This document shows positions 42,316 to 50,646 of a stretch of DNA of 64,000 nucleotides, one piece after another (position 1 is the first letter of the stretch; each line of letters begins with the position of its first letter). The position numbers and the translations under genes are program-made. Origin of the DNA: Azophilus sp964638775. Its GTDB lineage: Bacteria > Pseudomonadota > Gammaproteobacteria > Pseudomonadales > Azotimanducaceae. The notes below the pieces were generated by a model. The model searched no databases and was not told where the DNA came from. It saw only the letters and a program-made list of their open reading frames with translations. The stretch covers positions 1 through 64,000 of the forward strand of contig CAZWZH010000066.1 in the NCBI GenBank assembly GCA_964638775.1, read 5' to 3'.

Positions 42316-43283
42316 GGGGCGATGTCACCGTTTGGGATAGCTCCCGCGGCCTGCCCCAGCGCTTCCACCGCATCCATCAGGAACCAGGCCCCACAGGCTG
42401 TCCAGGCTCCCTCGATCGAAACCACGGTGCGCCCGGCGAGCTGGGCCCGGGCCACGGGATGCCGGGCGGGGCTCCAGCCGTTGGGGTGGTCGGTGAGGCT
42501 CCCGAAAAACGCCGCCGCGATCAGGTCCGGCTGTTCGTAGGCCAGGCGCTCAAGGGGAATCGGCCGCCAGCCGGGCCGGGCCTGAAAGTTGCCCAGGCCC
42601 GCGGCGACGAGCATTTCATGGATCAGCGATCCCGGCCCCGAGGTGACGCCTGCCGGGGTCATGTAGAGAGCGTCAGCGCGCGGTGGGCTGCCGGCCAGGG
42701 CCGCCAGGCGGCCGAGCATCTCCGTGGCGACCGACTGGCCCTCAGCGTCGGAGCCGAGCGCCCGGGCCGTCTCCCTGATCGTCCGCAGAATAGCCGGGAA
42801 GTCCTCGGCCCAGCCCACGTTGTGCACTGGTATGCCAGCCCTCGCCAGCGCCACCGGCGCCTGTGGACCGCCGCCGTAGGAACGCACTACCATGTCGGGT
42901 TTCAGCACGATCACGTCCTCGGCCACCGGCCTGACCGTGGGCAGGCCCGCCGCCCGATCCCGCATGTAGGAGAAATCCCGCTCCGCGTCGGGCGAGACCG
43001 CCAGAATGCGCTCTCGCTCCGCAAATCTCAGCACGTACTGATCCGCACAGAAGTCGAGGCTAACGATGCGCTGCGGGAGCCCGGCGCCGGCGTGGGATTC
43101 AGCGGCCTCCATGCCGCATCCGCCAATGGTGCAAACAACACCGAGGATCACGGCGGCCGAGCATAGCCTTGCCGGTGACCGCGTCCTGTGAGGCGCATGT
43201 CCCTGACTCACGGTGATTGCCCGAGCATGCGGCGGTGATTCATGCGAGTCGGGAACCCGGCGCGCCCGGACGAGGACGCGCAA
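42312..43283 (-). CDS. btuF: Corrinoid ABC transporter substrate-binding lipoprotein
   Basis: Up to 323 residues; start uncertain, because the signal region ILGVVCTIGGC (lipobox) begins only after about 45 residues, so a later start is likely. RIVSLDFCADQYVLRF, VAEDVIVLKPDMVV and VHNVGWAEDFPAILRTI are typical of class III binding proteins of the BtuF/FhuD fold. It hands the corrinoid to BtuC. It lies downstream of btuB with a 25-bp inverted repeat in the 234-bp gap. Confidence 0.88.
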   Translation of the reverse strand: MRVLVRARRVPDSHESPPHARAITVSQGHAPHRTRSPARLCSAAVILGVVCTIGGCGMEAAESHAGAGLPQRIVSLDFCADQYVLRFAERERILAVSPDAERDFSYMRDRAAGLPTVRPVAEDVIVLKPDMVVRSYGGGPQAPVALARAGIPVHNVGWAEDFPAILRTIRETARALGSDAEGQSVATEMLGRLAALAGSPPRADALYMTPAGVTSGPGSLIHEMLVAAGLGNFQARPGWRPIPLERLAYEQPDLIAAAFFGSLTDHPNGWSPARHPVARAQLAGRTVVSIEGAWTACGAWFLMDAVEALGQAAGAIPNGDIAP

Positions 43284-43310
43284 GGAACAGAATCCCGCTG
43301 GGAGAGAGTA

Positions 43311-43411
43311 GGTGTGGGGTACGGGTATCCGGTACCTTTAAAGCACCCCTGCACCCTCGAATTCCACGACAACGCGTCCGCTTGGCGTACCGGATACCCG
43401 TACCCCATACC
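43311..43411 (-). repeat. 25-bp inverted repeat between btuB and btuF
   Basis: Arms at 43311-43335 and 43387-43411 are reverse complements at 24 of 25 positions (core ggtacgggtatccggtac), with 51 bp between. The arms differ in sequence from the 31-bp repeat near btuD but the architecture is the same. It could stabilise or terminate the btuB message. Confidence 0.85.
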
Positions 43412-43517
43412 TGCTCTCGGTGCCTGATCGAAGCAATCTTTCGGTACGCTTGTTCCAAAAATAACATTTAATTCAATCGCTTGAGGAATTGTTCCATCCA
43501 AGTCGCGACGCTGCCGT

Positions 43518-45437
43518 TCAGTACCGCCACCGAACGCCCACCGAGCCGGAGAGGCCCGGCGTGCCGTAGCCGAGAATCTGCTGGTAGTGCGTATCGAACA
43601 GGTTCTCGATGCGCCCGAACAGCTCGAGTCTTTCGGAAAGCGCGTAGCGGGCGTTGATGTCGACGCGCGCCCAGTCGTCCAGGCGGCTGCCGTCGCTGTT
43701 CGTCTCGCGGCCGTTGAAGCGTAGCAGTACGGTCCCGGAGAAGGGGCCGGACGGATCGAAGCTGAGCGCCAGGTCGCCGGAGTGCCTGGGCAGGTGACGC
43801 AGCGCGGTGCCGTCACCCTCTTCGGCCCTGATGTAGGCGTAGTCTGCCGACAGGGCAAGCGCGTCGGTGAGGTTCCAGCCGGCGGACACTTCGATGCCCT
43901 TCGAATCCACCTCGTCGATGTTCTGGTAGCCGCCGATTGCAAACGAGAAGTCGATCAGGTCTTCGGTGTCCTGCCTGAACCAGGTCACGCCGATATGCCC
44001 GAGCCCGCTGTCCGGACGCCATTCGGCTCCGAAGTCGACGCCCTCGGAGCGTTCCGGCCGCAGGGCATCGTTGGCCGCGGGGGCACCGCAGCAGAAGAAC
44101 GTTGTCTGGAATATCGTCGGCGGCTTGAATCCCTGGCCCCAGCTTGCGCGGAGCGTCAGGTTCGGGACGGGGCGGACCGCGGCCGCGACGCGGCCGGTGG
44201 TCTCCGCGCCGAAGCGCTTGTGGTCGTCGGCGCGCAGGCCGCCCGTGAGCGTGAGCGCCTCGAAGGGCTGCCACTCGTATAGGGCGAACAGGCCGTTGAT
44301 GGAACTGTCATTGCGGCTCGCGGACGATTCCTCGCGCTCGGCGCCCACCACCAACGTGTTGCCGGAATCGACGGTCAGCGTGCCCTGGTACCGGAACAGC
44401 GTGCGCTCCCCCCTGGCGTCGAAACTCTTTGCGCCGTTGCTGAAATTCTCGCGGTCGATCCCGGCATGGCCCACCAGCAGGAGACTGTGGAACCGCTCGC
44501 CGAACAGGGGGGCTTTCAGCGCCACGTGCCCGGACAGCTCTTCCGTCCTGCTGAGTTCATCGCCGTCGCCCACGTTGCCCTGGGCGCCGAAGTGAAAACT
44601 GTCGAACTCGGTATCGGAGTCGTTCCACAGCAGGCTGCCCTCGAGGCGGGCGCCCCCCGGGAGGTTCAGCCCGCCCCGGGCAGACAGCGTGAGCGATTCG
44701 AGGCCGTCGTCCTCCGTGTTGCCGTTGCGCGCATCGGCCCGGGACACGCCGTCGGTGTTCAGCCGCGTGGCGGCGAGCCGGAAATCGCCGGCGCTGCCGC
44801 CGTGGCCAAGCGAAGCCCCGGCGCGCAATGCGCCGTGCGAGCCGCCCTGCGCGAACAGGCTGCCGCCGAGTCCTTCTCCCGGCCGCCTGGTGGTGATGGA
44901 AACCACGCCGCCGATGGCGTCGGCGCCCCACAGCGTCGACTGCGGACCGCTCAGGATTTCCACGCGTTCAATGTTCTCGGTGTCGAGCCGCGCGAAGTCG
45001 AAACCGCCGCCGGGCGAGGAGGCATCGTTGACGGACACGCCGTCGACCAGCACCAGCGTCTGGTCGCTGGACGCGCCGCGAATGCGCACGGTTGCGGAAC
45101 CGCCGAACGAGCCGTTCTGGTTGACGGTGACGCCCGGCGCCCCGGCGACGGCATCCAGGGCATGCGAGAAACCGAGCGCCGCGATCTCTTCCGCATCGAT
45201 GATGTGCACCGTCGACCCGGTTTCCGCGACGGTCTGCCCGATGCGCGTTCCGGTGACGATGATGGTGTCGATGCGAACCCGGTCTTCGCCGTCTGCCGGC
45301 GGTTCGGCAACGGCGGCCGCGGTCGCGGACGCGACCACCAGCCCGCATATTGCACAAGGGGCCGCGATGATCGCGCCGGAACCTGCCCAGGTGCGTGCGC
45401 TCGCGGCCGGAAGCCGCAGCAGGGGGTTGCGTGGCAT
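43518..45437 (-). CDS. btuB: TonB-dependent outer membrane cobalamin receptor
   Basis: A 639-residue receptor from the ATG at 45437, preceded by gaggaggg. Signal peptide (ATAAAVAEP), TonB-box-like DTIIVTGTRI, plug domain with VRIRGASSDQTLVLVDGVSVND and VEILSGPQSTLWGADAIGGVVSI, a 22-strand barrel, and a terminal GSVGVRWRY ending in an aromatic residue. It imports cobalamin or other corrinoids. The assignment to cobalamin rests on the riboswitch in its leader and the btuFCD genes that follow. Confidence 0.92.
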   Translation of the reverse strand: MPRNPLLRLPAASARTWAGSGAIIAAPCAICGLVVASATAAAVAEPPADGEDRVRIDTIIVTGTRIGQTVAETGSTVHIIDAEEIAALGFSHALDAVAGAPGVTVNQNGSFGGSATVRIRGASSDQTLVLVDGVSVNDASSPGGGFDFARLDTENIERVEILSGPQSTLWGADAIGGVVSITTRRPGEGLGGSLFAQGGSHGALRAGASLGHGGSAGDFRLAATRLNTDGVSRADARNGNTEDDGLESLTLSARGGLNLPGGARLEGSLLWNDSDTEFDSFHFGAQGNVGDGDELSRTEELSGHVALKAPLFGERFHSLLLVGHAGIDRENFSNGAKSFDARGERTLFRYQGTLTVDSGNTLVVGAEREESSASRNDSSINGLFALYEWQPFEALTLTGGLRADDHKRFGAETTGRVAAAVRPVPNLTLRASWGQGFKPPTIFQTTFFCCGAPAANDALRPERSEGVDFGAEWRPDSGLGHIGVTWFRQDTEDLIDFSFAIGGYQNIDEVDSKGIEVSAGWNLTDALALSADYAYIRAEEGDGTALRHLPRHSGDLALSFDPSGPFSGTVLLRFNGRETNSDGSRLDDWARVDINARYALSERLELFGRIENLFDTHYQQILGYGTPGLSGSVGVRWRY

Positions 45438-45639
45438 TGGATCCCTCCTCACCCCGGCGGGGTGCGTTGTAATGACAAAGCCGGCCCGCCAGCCATGGCG
45501 GGCGCGGCGCTCCACTCAAGTGTCGTTACGAGGGATCCTTCAGCCGGGGAGCGCGAGGGGCTTGCCCCGCGCAGCAGGATGAAGGGCACCATCGGTGCTC
45601 TTTCCCGTTCGCGGGCAATGTGCCCGGCCCCCGAACGAA

Positions 45640-46000
45640 CGACGCGATGGCAGGTCTCCTGGCTCGCCGATCCGCGCTTGGGGCCGCCTTCCCGGAGATG
45701 CCTCCAGTGGCTCAGCCCAACCTATTCATGAATAAACTACTGTGGCCGTCAATAGCAGCGAAATCACTGCGCGTGCTCCCGCCGCGTGCTCAGCGTGCTA
45801 TCAAGCACGCCTCCGCGCGCTCTGGTCCGCGCCACTCAGTGCTTTCACTACTCTTGCCAGCCTCGCTACGTTCATTCACAAATAGGTCGGGCTAATGGCC
45901 GCAAGCTCCTGGCTTACAGTTGCGGGTACAGCCCCGGATTTCCACCGGGTTCCCTTTTGGCCGCCCGCCGGGCGGCACCATCTGCGTGCATTGTCGGAAT
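45640..46000 (-). ncRNA. Cobalamin riboswitch with extended peripheral arm
   Basis: On the minus strand the conserved core AAAAGGGAA-CCCGGTGGAAATCCGGG-GCTG-CCCGCAACTGT is at about 45965-45915. The GCCACTGG...CCGGGAAGGC arm is at about 45712-45680 and the closing GAGCCAGGAGACCTGCC box near 45672-45650. The conserved parts are separated by an extra segment bounded by complementary arms (45714-45733 and 45873-45893, 17 of 20 paired), which makes the RNA about 360 nt instead of about 200. It should repress btuB and the downstream btu genes when adenosylcobalamin is abundant. A cacccc/ggggtg hairpin lies just before the btuB ribosome-binding site. Confidence 0.88.
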
Positions 46001-46020
46001 AGCGGGCGCGGTGTCAATAG

Positions 46021-46623
46021 TTAGAAGTCGATGCCGCGTACCGCCTTGATGCCCGCATCGAAGGGATGCTTGACGGCGTGCATCTCGCTGACCAGGTCGG
46101 CGTATTCGCACAGGGCGGGCTTCGCGTCCCGCCCGGTGAGGATGACGCTGGTGCGCGGGGAGCGGGATTCGAGGCCCTCTAGAACGGACTCTTCCGACAA
46201 ATAGTCGTAGTGCAGGGCGATGTTGATCTCGTCCAGAACGACCAGGTCGTAGCCGCCGCTCTCGAGCATTTCGCGCGCCTTCCGGAACGCAGCCTGAGCG
46301 GTGGCCGTGTCGCGCTCCAGGTCCTGGGTGTCCCAGGTGAATCCCTCGCCCATGGTGTGCCAGTCGATGCGGCCCTCGAAATTCGCGAAGAACTGGCGCT
46401 CGCCGGTTTTCCAGGTGCCCTTGATGAACTGCACCACGCCGACCCGCTGGCCCCAGCCGAGGGCTCGCACGATCACGCCGAAGGCGGAACTCGACTTGCC
46501 CTTGCCTTCGCCGGTATAGACCAACACCAGGCCCCGGTCCGGCGTGGATGCCGCCTTGACCCGCTTGCGGTGCGCGGCCTGCTGGACCTTCATCTTTTCG
46601 GCATGGCTTGTCGCGTCGCTCAT
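46021..46623 (-). CDS. cobO: Corrinoid adenosyltransferase
   Basis: A 200-residue CobO/BtuR-type ATP:cob(I)alamin adenosyltransferase. P-loop YTGEGKGKSSSA (residues 36-47), GVVQFIKGTWKTGE, VVLDEINIALHY and LTGRDAKPALCEYADLVSEM are diagnostic. It adds the adenosyl group to cobinamide or cobyrinate diamide. Last of the cobT-cobS-cobC-cobO run, 3 nt after cobC. Confidence 0.95.
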   Translation of the reverse strand: MSDATSHAEKMKVQQAAHRKRVKAASTPDRGLVLVYTGEGKGKSSSAFGVIVRALGWGQRVGVVQFIKGTWKTGERQFFANFEGRIDWHTMGEGFTWDTQDLERDTATAQAAFRKAREMLESGGYDLVVLDEINIALHYDYLSEESVLEGLESRSPRTSVILTGRDAKPALCEYADLVSEMHAVKHPFDAGIKAVRGIDF

Positions 46624-46626
46624 GAA

Positions 46627-47172
46627 TCAGTCTCCCGGTGGGGGCTCGTTGGCGTCAGAGAGTGCCATGATGCCACCAAAATCCACGGAGACACCAAAAT
46701 CCCGCGCCGTCGTGCCATTCCCGGAGAAGGCGGCCCTGATCACGCCGGAATGGGTAACGACGGCCATCGGTTCGCGCCGGGCCGACAAGTGCGTGAGGGC
46801 CTCCCGGACCCGGCCCTGCAGCATGGCGACGCTTTCCCCGCCGTGGGGCCTGGCGTGCATGAAGTCGTTGGACCAGACGTCCAGTTCCGATGCGGGCAGT
46901 GCCGACCAGGCGCGCCCTTCCCAGGCGCCGAAATCCATCTCCGTCAGGCGCTGGTCAAACTCCAGTGGCACCTCCAGCGCGGCCGCGATGAATCGCGCCA
47001 GTTTCCGGCAGCGGCTCAACGGGCTGGAGACCACCCGGCGCAATTCGGGCAAGGCCTGGAGCACATTGGCCGCTTCGTCGGCGAACGTGTTCAGGACACC
47101 CACGTCCAGGCGCCCGTAGCAGAGGCCCTCCGCCACATCCGGACGGGTATGGCGCACGAGGATCAGGCCCAC
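46627..47172 (-). CDS. cobC: Alpha-ribazole-5'-phosphate phosphatase-like histidine phosphatase
   Basis: A 181-residue histidine phosphatase. The catalytic LVRHTRPDV (RHT in place of the commoner RHG), the second Arg in SSPLSRCRKLA, Glu in LTEMDFGAWEG and the second His in VVTHSGVIRA are present. In the cobalamin operon it would dephosphorylate alpha-ribazole phosphate or cobalamin phosphate. It overlaps cobS by 10 nt. Confidence 0.9.
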   Translation of the reverse strand: MGLILVRHTRPDVAEGLCYGRLDVGVLNTFADEAANVLQALPELRRVVSSPLSRCRKLARFIAAALEVPLEFDQRLTEMDFGAWEGRAWSALPASELDVWSNDFMHARPHGGESVAMLQGRVREALTHLSARREPMAVVTHSGVIRAAFSGNGTTARDFGVSVDFGGIMALSDANEPPPGD

Positions 47173-48047
47173 GCGCCCACTCCCGCGCAGACACCCAGGT
47201 AGAGCCCGACTTCACTGGCCTGCTGAACGGCGCCCAGGGTGTCGCCGGTGTAGCCGCCCAGTTTGCGCTCGAAGCAGAGCCGCATCAGCGCGTGCCCGGC
47301 GATGAGCCCGGCGAGCGCGAGAACGGTGGCCAGAGGCCCAAGCGTTCGAAACAGCCCGGCCACGACCAGCAGCCCGGTGACGAGAATCACCAGCCAGCTT
47401 CCAGACCCCAGGCGGTTGGCGAGCGGGGTGGCGATGCCCGCCGTACGGACATAGGCGCTGGTCTGCATGACGACGATGCAGGACAGGCGGGAAAGCCCGT
47501 GGCCGGCGACAAACGCGAGGCAGACGGCGAGTGGCGCGAGAGAGGCGAGGGTGGCGACCTTGAGTGCCAGCGCGATGACGAGCGCGACGGCGCCGAAGGT
47601 TCCAAGGCGGCTGTCGCGCATGACTTCCAGCATGCGGTCGCGGTCTGTGCGGCCGGGTTCGCCGGGGTGCCCGTCGGCACTGCCGGCCGGGGTGTCGCCG
47701 GCGTGTTTGCCGGCACTTTCTCCGGTGCCCTGGCTGCCCCGCCGGCACGCGGCAATGCCGATACCGTCAAAAGTGTCAGCCAGCCCGTCTTCGTGCAGGG
47801 CGCCCGTAATCGCCAGTCCGGCCGCTACGGCCAGAATCACCGCGACGGCAGCGGGCAGGACGAGATTCGCCGGCCAGAACACCGCGGCACAGAGACCGCC
47901 GATGAGAGCGCCGACGAGGGGGTAGTAGCGCACGGAGGCGGCGAGGCGTTCCGGGCTGAAAGCGTCGTCGGCCGGGCCCGGCAGCCGGGTGAGGAATTGC
48001 AGGGCGAGGGCGAACGCCTGCAGTTCGTTGCGGGCCACGCGCCTCAT
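47163..48047 (-). CDS. cobS: Adenosylcobinamide-GDP ribazoletransferase (cobalamin synthase)
   Basis: A 294-residue polytopic membrane enzyme that joins adenosylcobinamide-GDP to alpha-ribazole. The family motif FLTRLPGP near the N-terminus, the acidic HEDGLADTFDGIG site and RDSRLGTFGAVALV are all present. A low-complexity insert (GTGESAGKHAGDTPAGSADG) interrupts the loop after the acidic site. Stop overlaps cobC start. Confidence 0.93.
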   Translation of the reverse strand: MRRVARNELQAFALALQFLTRLPGPADDAFSPERLAASVRYYPLVGALIGGLCAAVFWPANLVLPAAVAVILAVAAGLAITGALHEDGLADTFDGIGIAACRRGSQGTGESAGKHAGDTPAGSADGHPGEPGRTDRDRMLEVMRDSRLGTFGAVALVIALALKVATLASLAPLAVCLAFVAGHGLSRLSCIVVMQTSAYVRTAGIATPLANRLGSGSWLVILVTGLLVVAGLFRTLGPLATVLALAGLIAGHALMRLCFERKLGGYTGDTLGAVQQASEVGLYLGVCAGVGAWA

Positions 48048-48102
48048 TTGCCGCGGCCTTTCCGGTCTGTCGCCGCTCCGTCGGCTGCTCGTCCGGCCCG
48101 TC

Positions 48103-49158
48103 TCATGACTTGCCGCTGACGCCGGCGGAACGGAAGCTCGCCATGTCGCGCAGTATCGCGGCGGCCGCCCGCACCAACGGCCAGGCGAGCAGGGCGCCGG
48201 TGCCTTCGCCGAGCCTCAGGCCCAGGTCGAGCAGGGGCCGGGCGCCCATCGCCTCAAGCACCACGGCATGGCCGGATTCCGCCGAGCGATGGGCGAACAC
48301 CAGGTGGCGCTCCAGGCCGGGCATCATTCGCAGTGCCGCCAGGGCAGACACCGTTGCGATGAAGCCGTCCACCAGCACCAGCTTGCCCGCTTCGGCGGCG
48401 CCCATGACGGCGCCGGCCAGCATGACGGTCTCGAAGCCGCCGTATTCGGCCAGGGCCGCCAACGGTTCGAGTTCTCCCGGCGTTCGGCCCGCGGCGGCTT
48501 CAAGGATGCGCCGCTTCCTGGCAAGGCCGTGGTCGTCGAGGCCCGTGCCGCGCCCCACAAGGCTGCCCACCGGCAGGCCGAGCAGCTTGGCCGCCACGAG
48601 GCTTGCCGAAGAGGTGTTGCCGATGCCCATCTCGCCGAAGCACGCCGCTTCATGGCCCGGCTCGCCGCCGATGACACGGCCCTCCCGCAACGCGCGGCGG
48701 CATTGGGCCGCGGACATGGCCGCCCGTTCGGCCGAGCTGTTCGTACCGTTGCCGATGCGCACGGAAGCGAGGCCGGGCCCTTCGAGGGCCGGCCCCTTGA
48801 CGCCGGCGTCGACCAGGGCGAATTCCACGCCGAGGGTCCTGGCCAATACGTTGGCGGCGGCGCCTCCGGCTAGGAAGTTCCGCAGCATCTGCCGGGTCAC
48901 TTCCTGGGGATAGGCGGAAACGCCGGCTTGCGCGATGCCATGGTCGGCGGCGAATACGGTAAGCCGGCAGCGTTCTGCAGTGGGTTCGAGTGTCTGCTGC
49001 ACCTCGGCGATCTGCGCCGCGAGGGTTTCCAGCCGGCCCAGGGCGCCGAGCGGCTTGGTCTTGCCGTCGATGGCGTCGCGAACCGCACGCAGGAACGCTG
49101 CCGTTTCAGCCGATGCCGTTTTGCCTTTGCTGGCTGTGGAAGACTTCGCTTCAGGCAT
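48103..49158 (-). CDS. cobT: Nicotinate-nucleotide:dimethylbenzimidazole phosphoribosyltransferase
   Basis: A 351-residue enzyme from the ATG at 49158. It makes alpha-ribazole phosphate from the lower-ligand base. Motifs: KPLGALGRLE, VFAADHGIAQAGVSAYP, FGEMGIGNTSSAS, GRGTGLDD and the late DLGLRLGEGTGALLA with the catalytic Glu. First gene of the cob run. Confidence 0.95.
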   Translation of the reverse strand: MPEAKSSTASKGKTASAETAAFLRAVRDAIDGKTKPLGALGRLETLAAQIAEVQQTLEPTAERCRLTVFAADHGIAQAGVSAYPQEVTRQMLRNFLAGGAAANVLARTLGVEFALVDAGVKGPALEGPGLASVRIGNGTNSSAERAAMSAAQCRRALREGRVIGGEPGHEAACFGEMGIGNTSSASLVAAKLLGLPVGSLVGRGTGLDDHGLARKRRILEAAAGRTPGELEPLAALAEYGGFETVMLAGAVMGAAEAGKLVLVDGFIATVSALAALRMMPGLERHLVFAHRSAESGHAVVLEAMGARPLLDLGLRLGEGTGALLAWPLVRAAAAILRDMASFRSAGVSGKS

Positions 49159-49442
49159 TTGCCGGAACTCCCCCTTCGAATGCCGGCTGGCAGACCGGGC
49201 GAACACTAACGACTTTGCCGCGCCACGCGCAAGCGCCCGCCTGGGGGCTGCCGGCAGGCTCCGGTTTGACTGGCAGCAGGCGCCGCACCATGATGCCCTG
49301 TTGGCCCGGCGGGCAAACGATCCTGTGCCTATCGTGTTGGCGTTTGCACGCCAGCGGGGGCTTTTTGCGGATTTCCGCCCCGCGGGCCGACGGACTGGCC
49401 GAAGTCGGCCGGGCTGCGGCGGGTACAGGAGGAGCCGGGTTC

Positions 49443-50621
49443 ATGGAAGGTCGTATCCACTTCACGGCGATGCAGTTGGTGTCGCTCACGGCGGTGCTGC
49501 TACTGGCCTTCGCCGCATCCCTCGGAATGGCCTTCAATGTCGATGCGGTGGTCCTGTCGTTTTCGGCCACAAACTTCCAGGCGGGGCTGGTGGCATCCAC
49601 GGAACTGAGCGGCATCGCCGCCGGCAACCTGCTGCTCGGCAGGCTGGCCACGCGGCTGAACGCGCGCCGTGTGTACCTGCTGGGTGCGCTGGCCATCGCC
49701 GGATTCAACTTTTTGTCGCTGTTCACGAACTCTGTTTGGGAACTGCTGGCGCTGCGCGCGCCGGCCGGTTTTGCGCTGGGCGCGGTGCTGTCTACCGTGA
49801 TGGCTACCGCCGCCCGGTCAGCCACTCCGGAACTGACGTTCGGCGTCATCAATTCCCTGGTGGGCGTCATGGGCCTGACCCTTGCTTTCGTGTTGCCCCG
49901 GGCGCTGCACGCACACCTGCTGGCGAACGAAGTGTCGCCCTCTTTTCTGGACTGGAATGAGCTGGACGGGCTGTATGCCGTGTACATTCTCTGTTCCCTG
50001 CTTGCGCTCGCATTCATTCGGGGCACCCCGGTGCCGAAACCGCTGCCGCCCGCCGACCCGGCTGCGGGATCACCGTCGAAGGGGGTCGGCTGGCTCGCCC
50101 TGCTGGGCCTCGGCGTCATGTTCTTCGGCCACGGAACGCTGGCGCTCTTCCTGGTGAGGGTCGGGCGCGAGATTCCCCTTGATGCGGAGACGATCGGCTA
50201 TGTCCTGATGGCCGGCGCGCTGGTCGGCATCGCCTGCCCGCTGTTGGCCGGTTGGGTGGGCAGCCGCATGGCTCCGGGGCTGCCGATCGCCGTCATCGTC
50301 GCGATCTTGCTGGTTACCGGCGTGTCGCTGTCCAATGTGGGCACGGTGCCGGCCTTCTTCATCGCCACCCCGGTGTTCGCGGCCCTGATCACCGCGGTAA
50401 TGCCGATCATGCTCGGCGTTCTGGCGCGATTCGATCCATCCGGCGGGCTTGCGGCTTCTCATCCGGCCTTCATCATGATCGCCGGTGCGGTCGCGCCCTT
50501 TGCCGGTGGCTTCATCAGCGACGCATCGGGTGGCTTCGCGGCGAACGGCTGGTTTGCCGCCGCCTGCATATTCGTCGGCGCGCTGCTTTGCAGGCCGGTG
50601 ATGAGCCAGGCGCGGCGATAG
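49443..50621 (+). CDS. Major facilitator superfamily transporter
   Basis: A 392-residue membrane protein with about twelve TM helices from the ATG at 49443, preceded by caggaggag. GNLLLGRLATRLNARRVYLLGALAIAG is the MFS loop-2 region (G-x-L-x-x-R). A second half starts GWLALLGLGVMFFGHGTLALF. Substrate unknown. Divergent from cobT with 284 bp between, in which I found no riboswitch. Confidence 0.85.
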   Translation: MEGRIHFTAMQLVSLTAVLLLAFAASLGMAFNVDAVVLSFSATNFQAGLVASTELSGIAAGNLLLGRLATRLNARRVYLLGALAIAGFNFLSLFTNSVWELLALRAPAGFALGAVLSTVMATAARSATPELTFGVINSLVGVMGLTLAFVLPRALHAHLLANEVSPSFLDWNELDGLYAVYILCSLLALAFIRGTPVPKPLPPADPAAGSPSKGVGWLALLGLGVMFFGHGTLALFLVRVGREIPLDAETIGYVLMAGALVGIACPLLAGWVGSRMAPGLPIAVIVAILLVTGVSLSNVGTVPAFFIATPVFAALITAVMPIMLGVLARFDPSGGLAASHPAFIMIAGAVAPFAGGFISDASGGFAANGWFAAACIFVGALLCRPVMSQARR

Positions 50622-50646
50622 GCCGGTCCGGCCAGCCCGACGCCGT

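Noticed and set aside
49159..49442. Second cobalamin riboswitch in front of cobT
   Set aside because: The core ccgGTGaaaATCCgg...GCAACTG pattern is absent on both strands.
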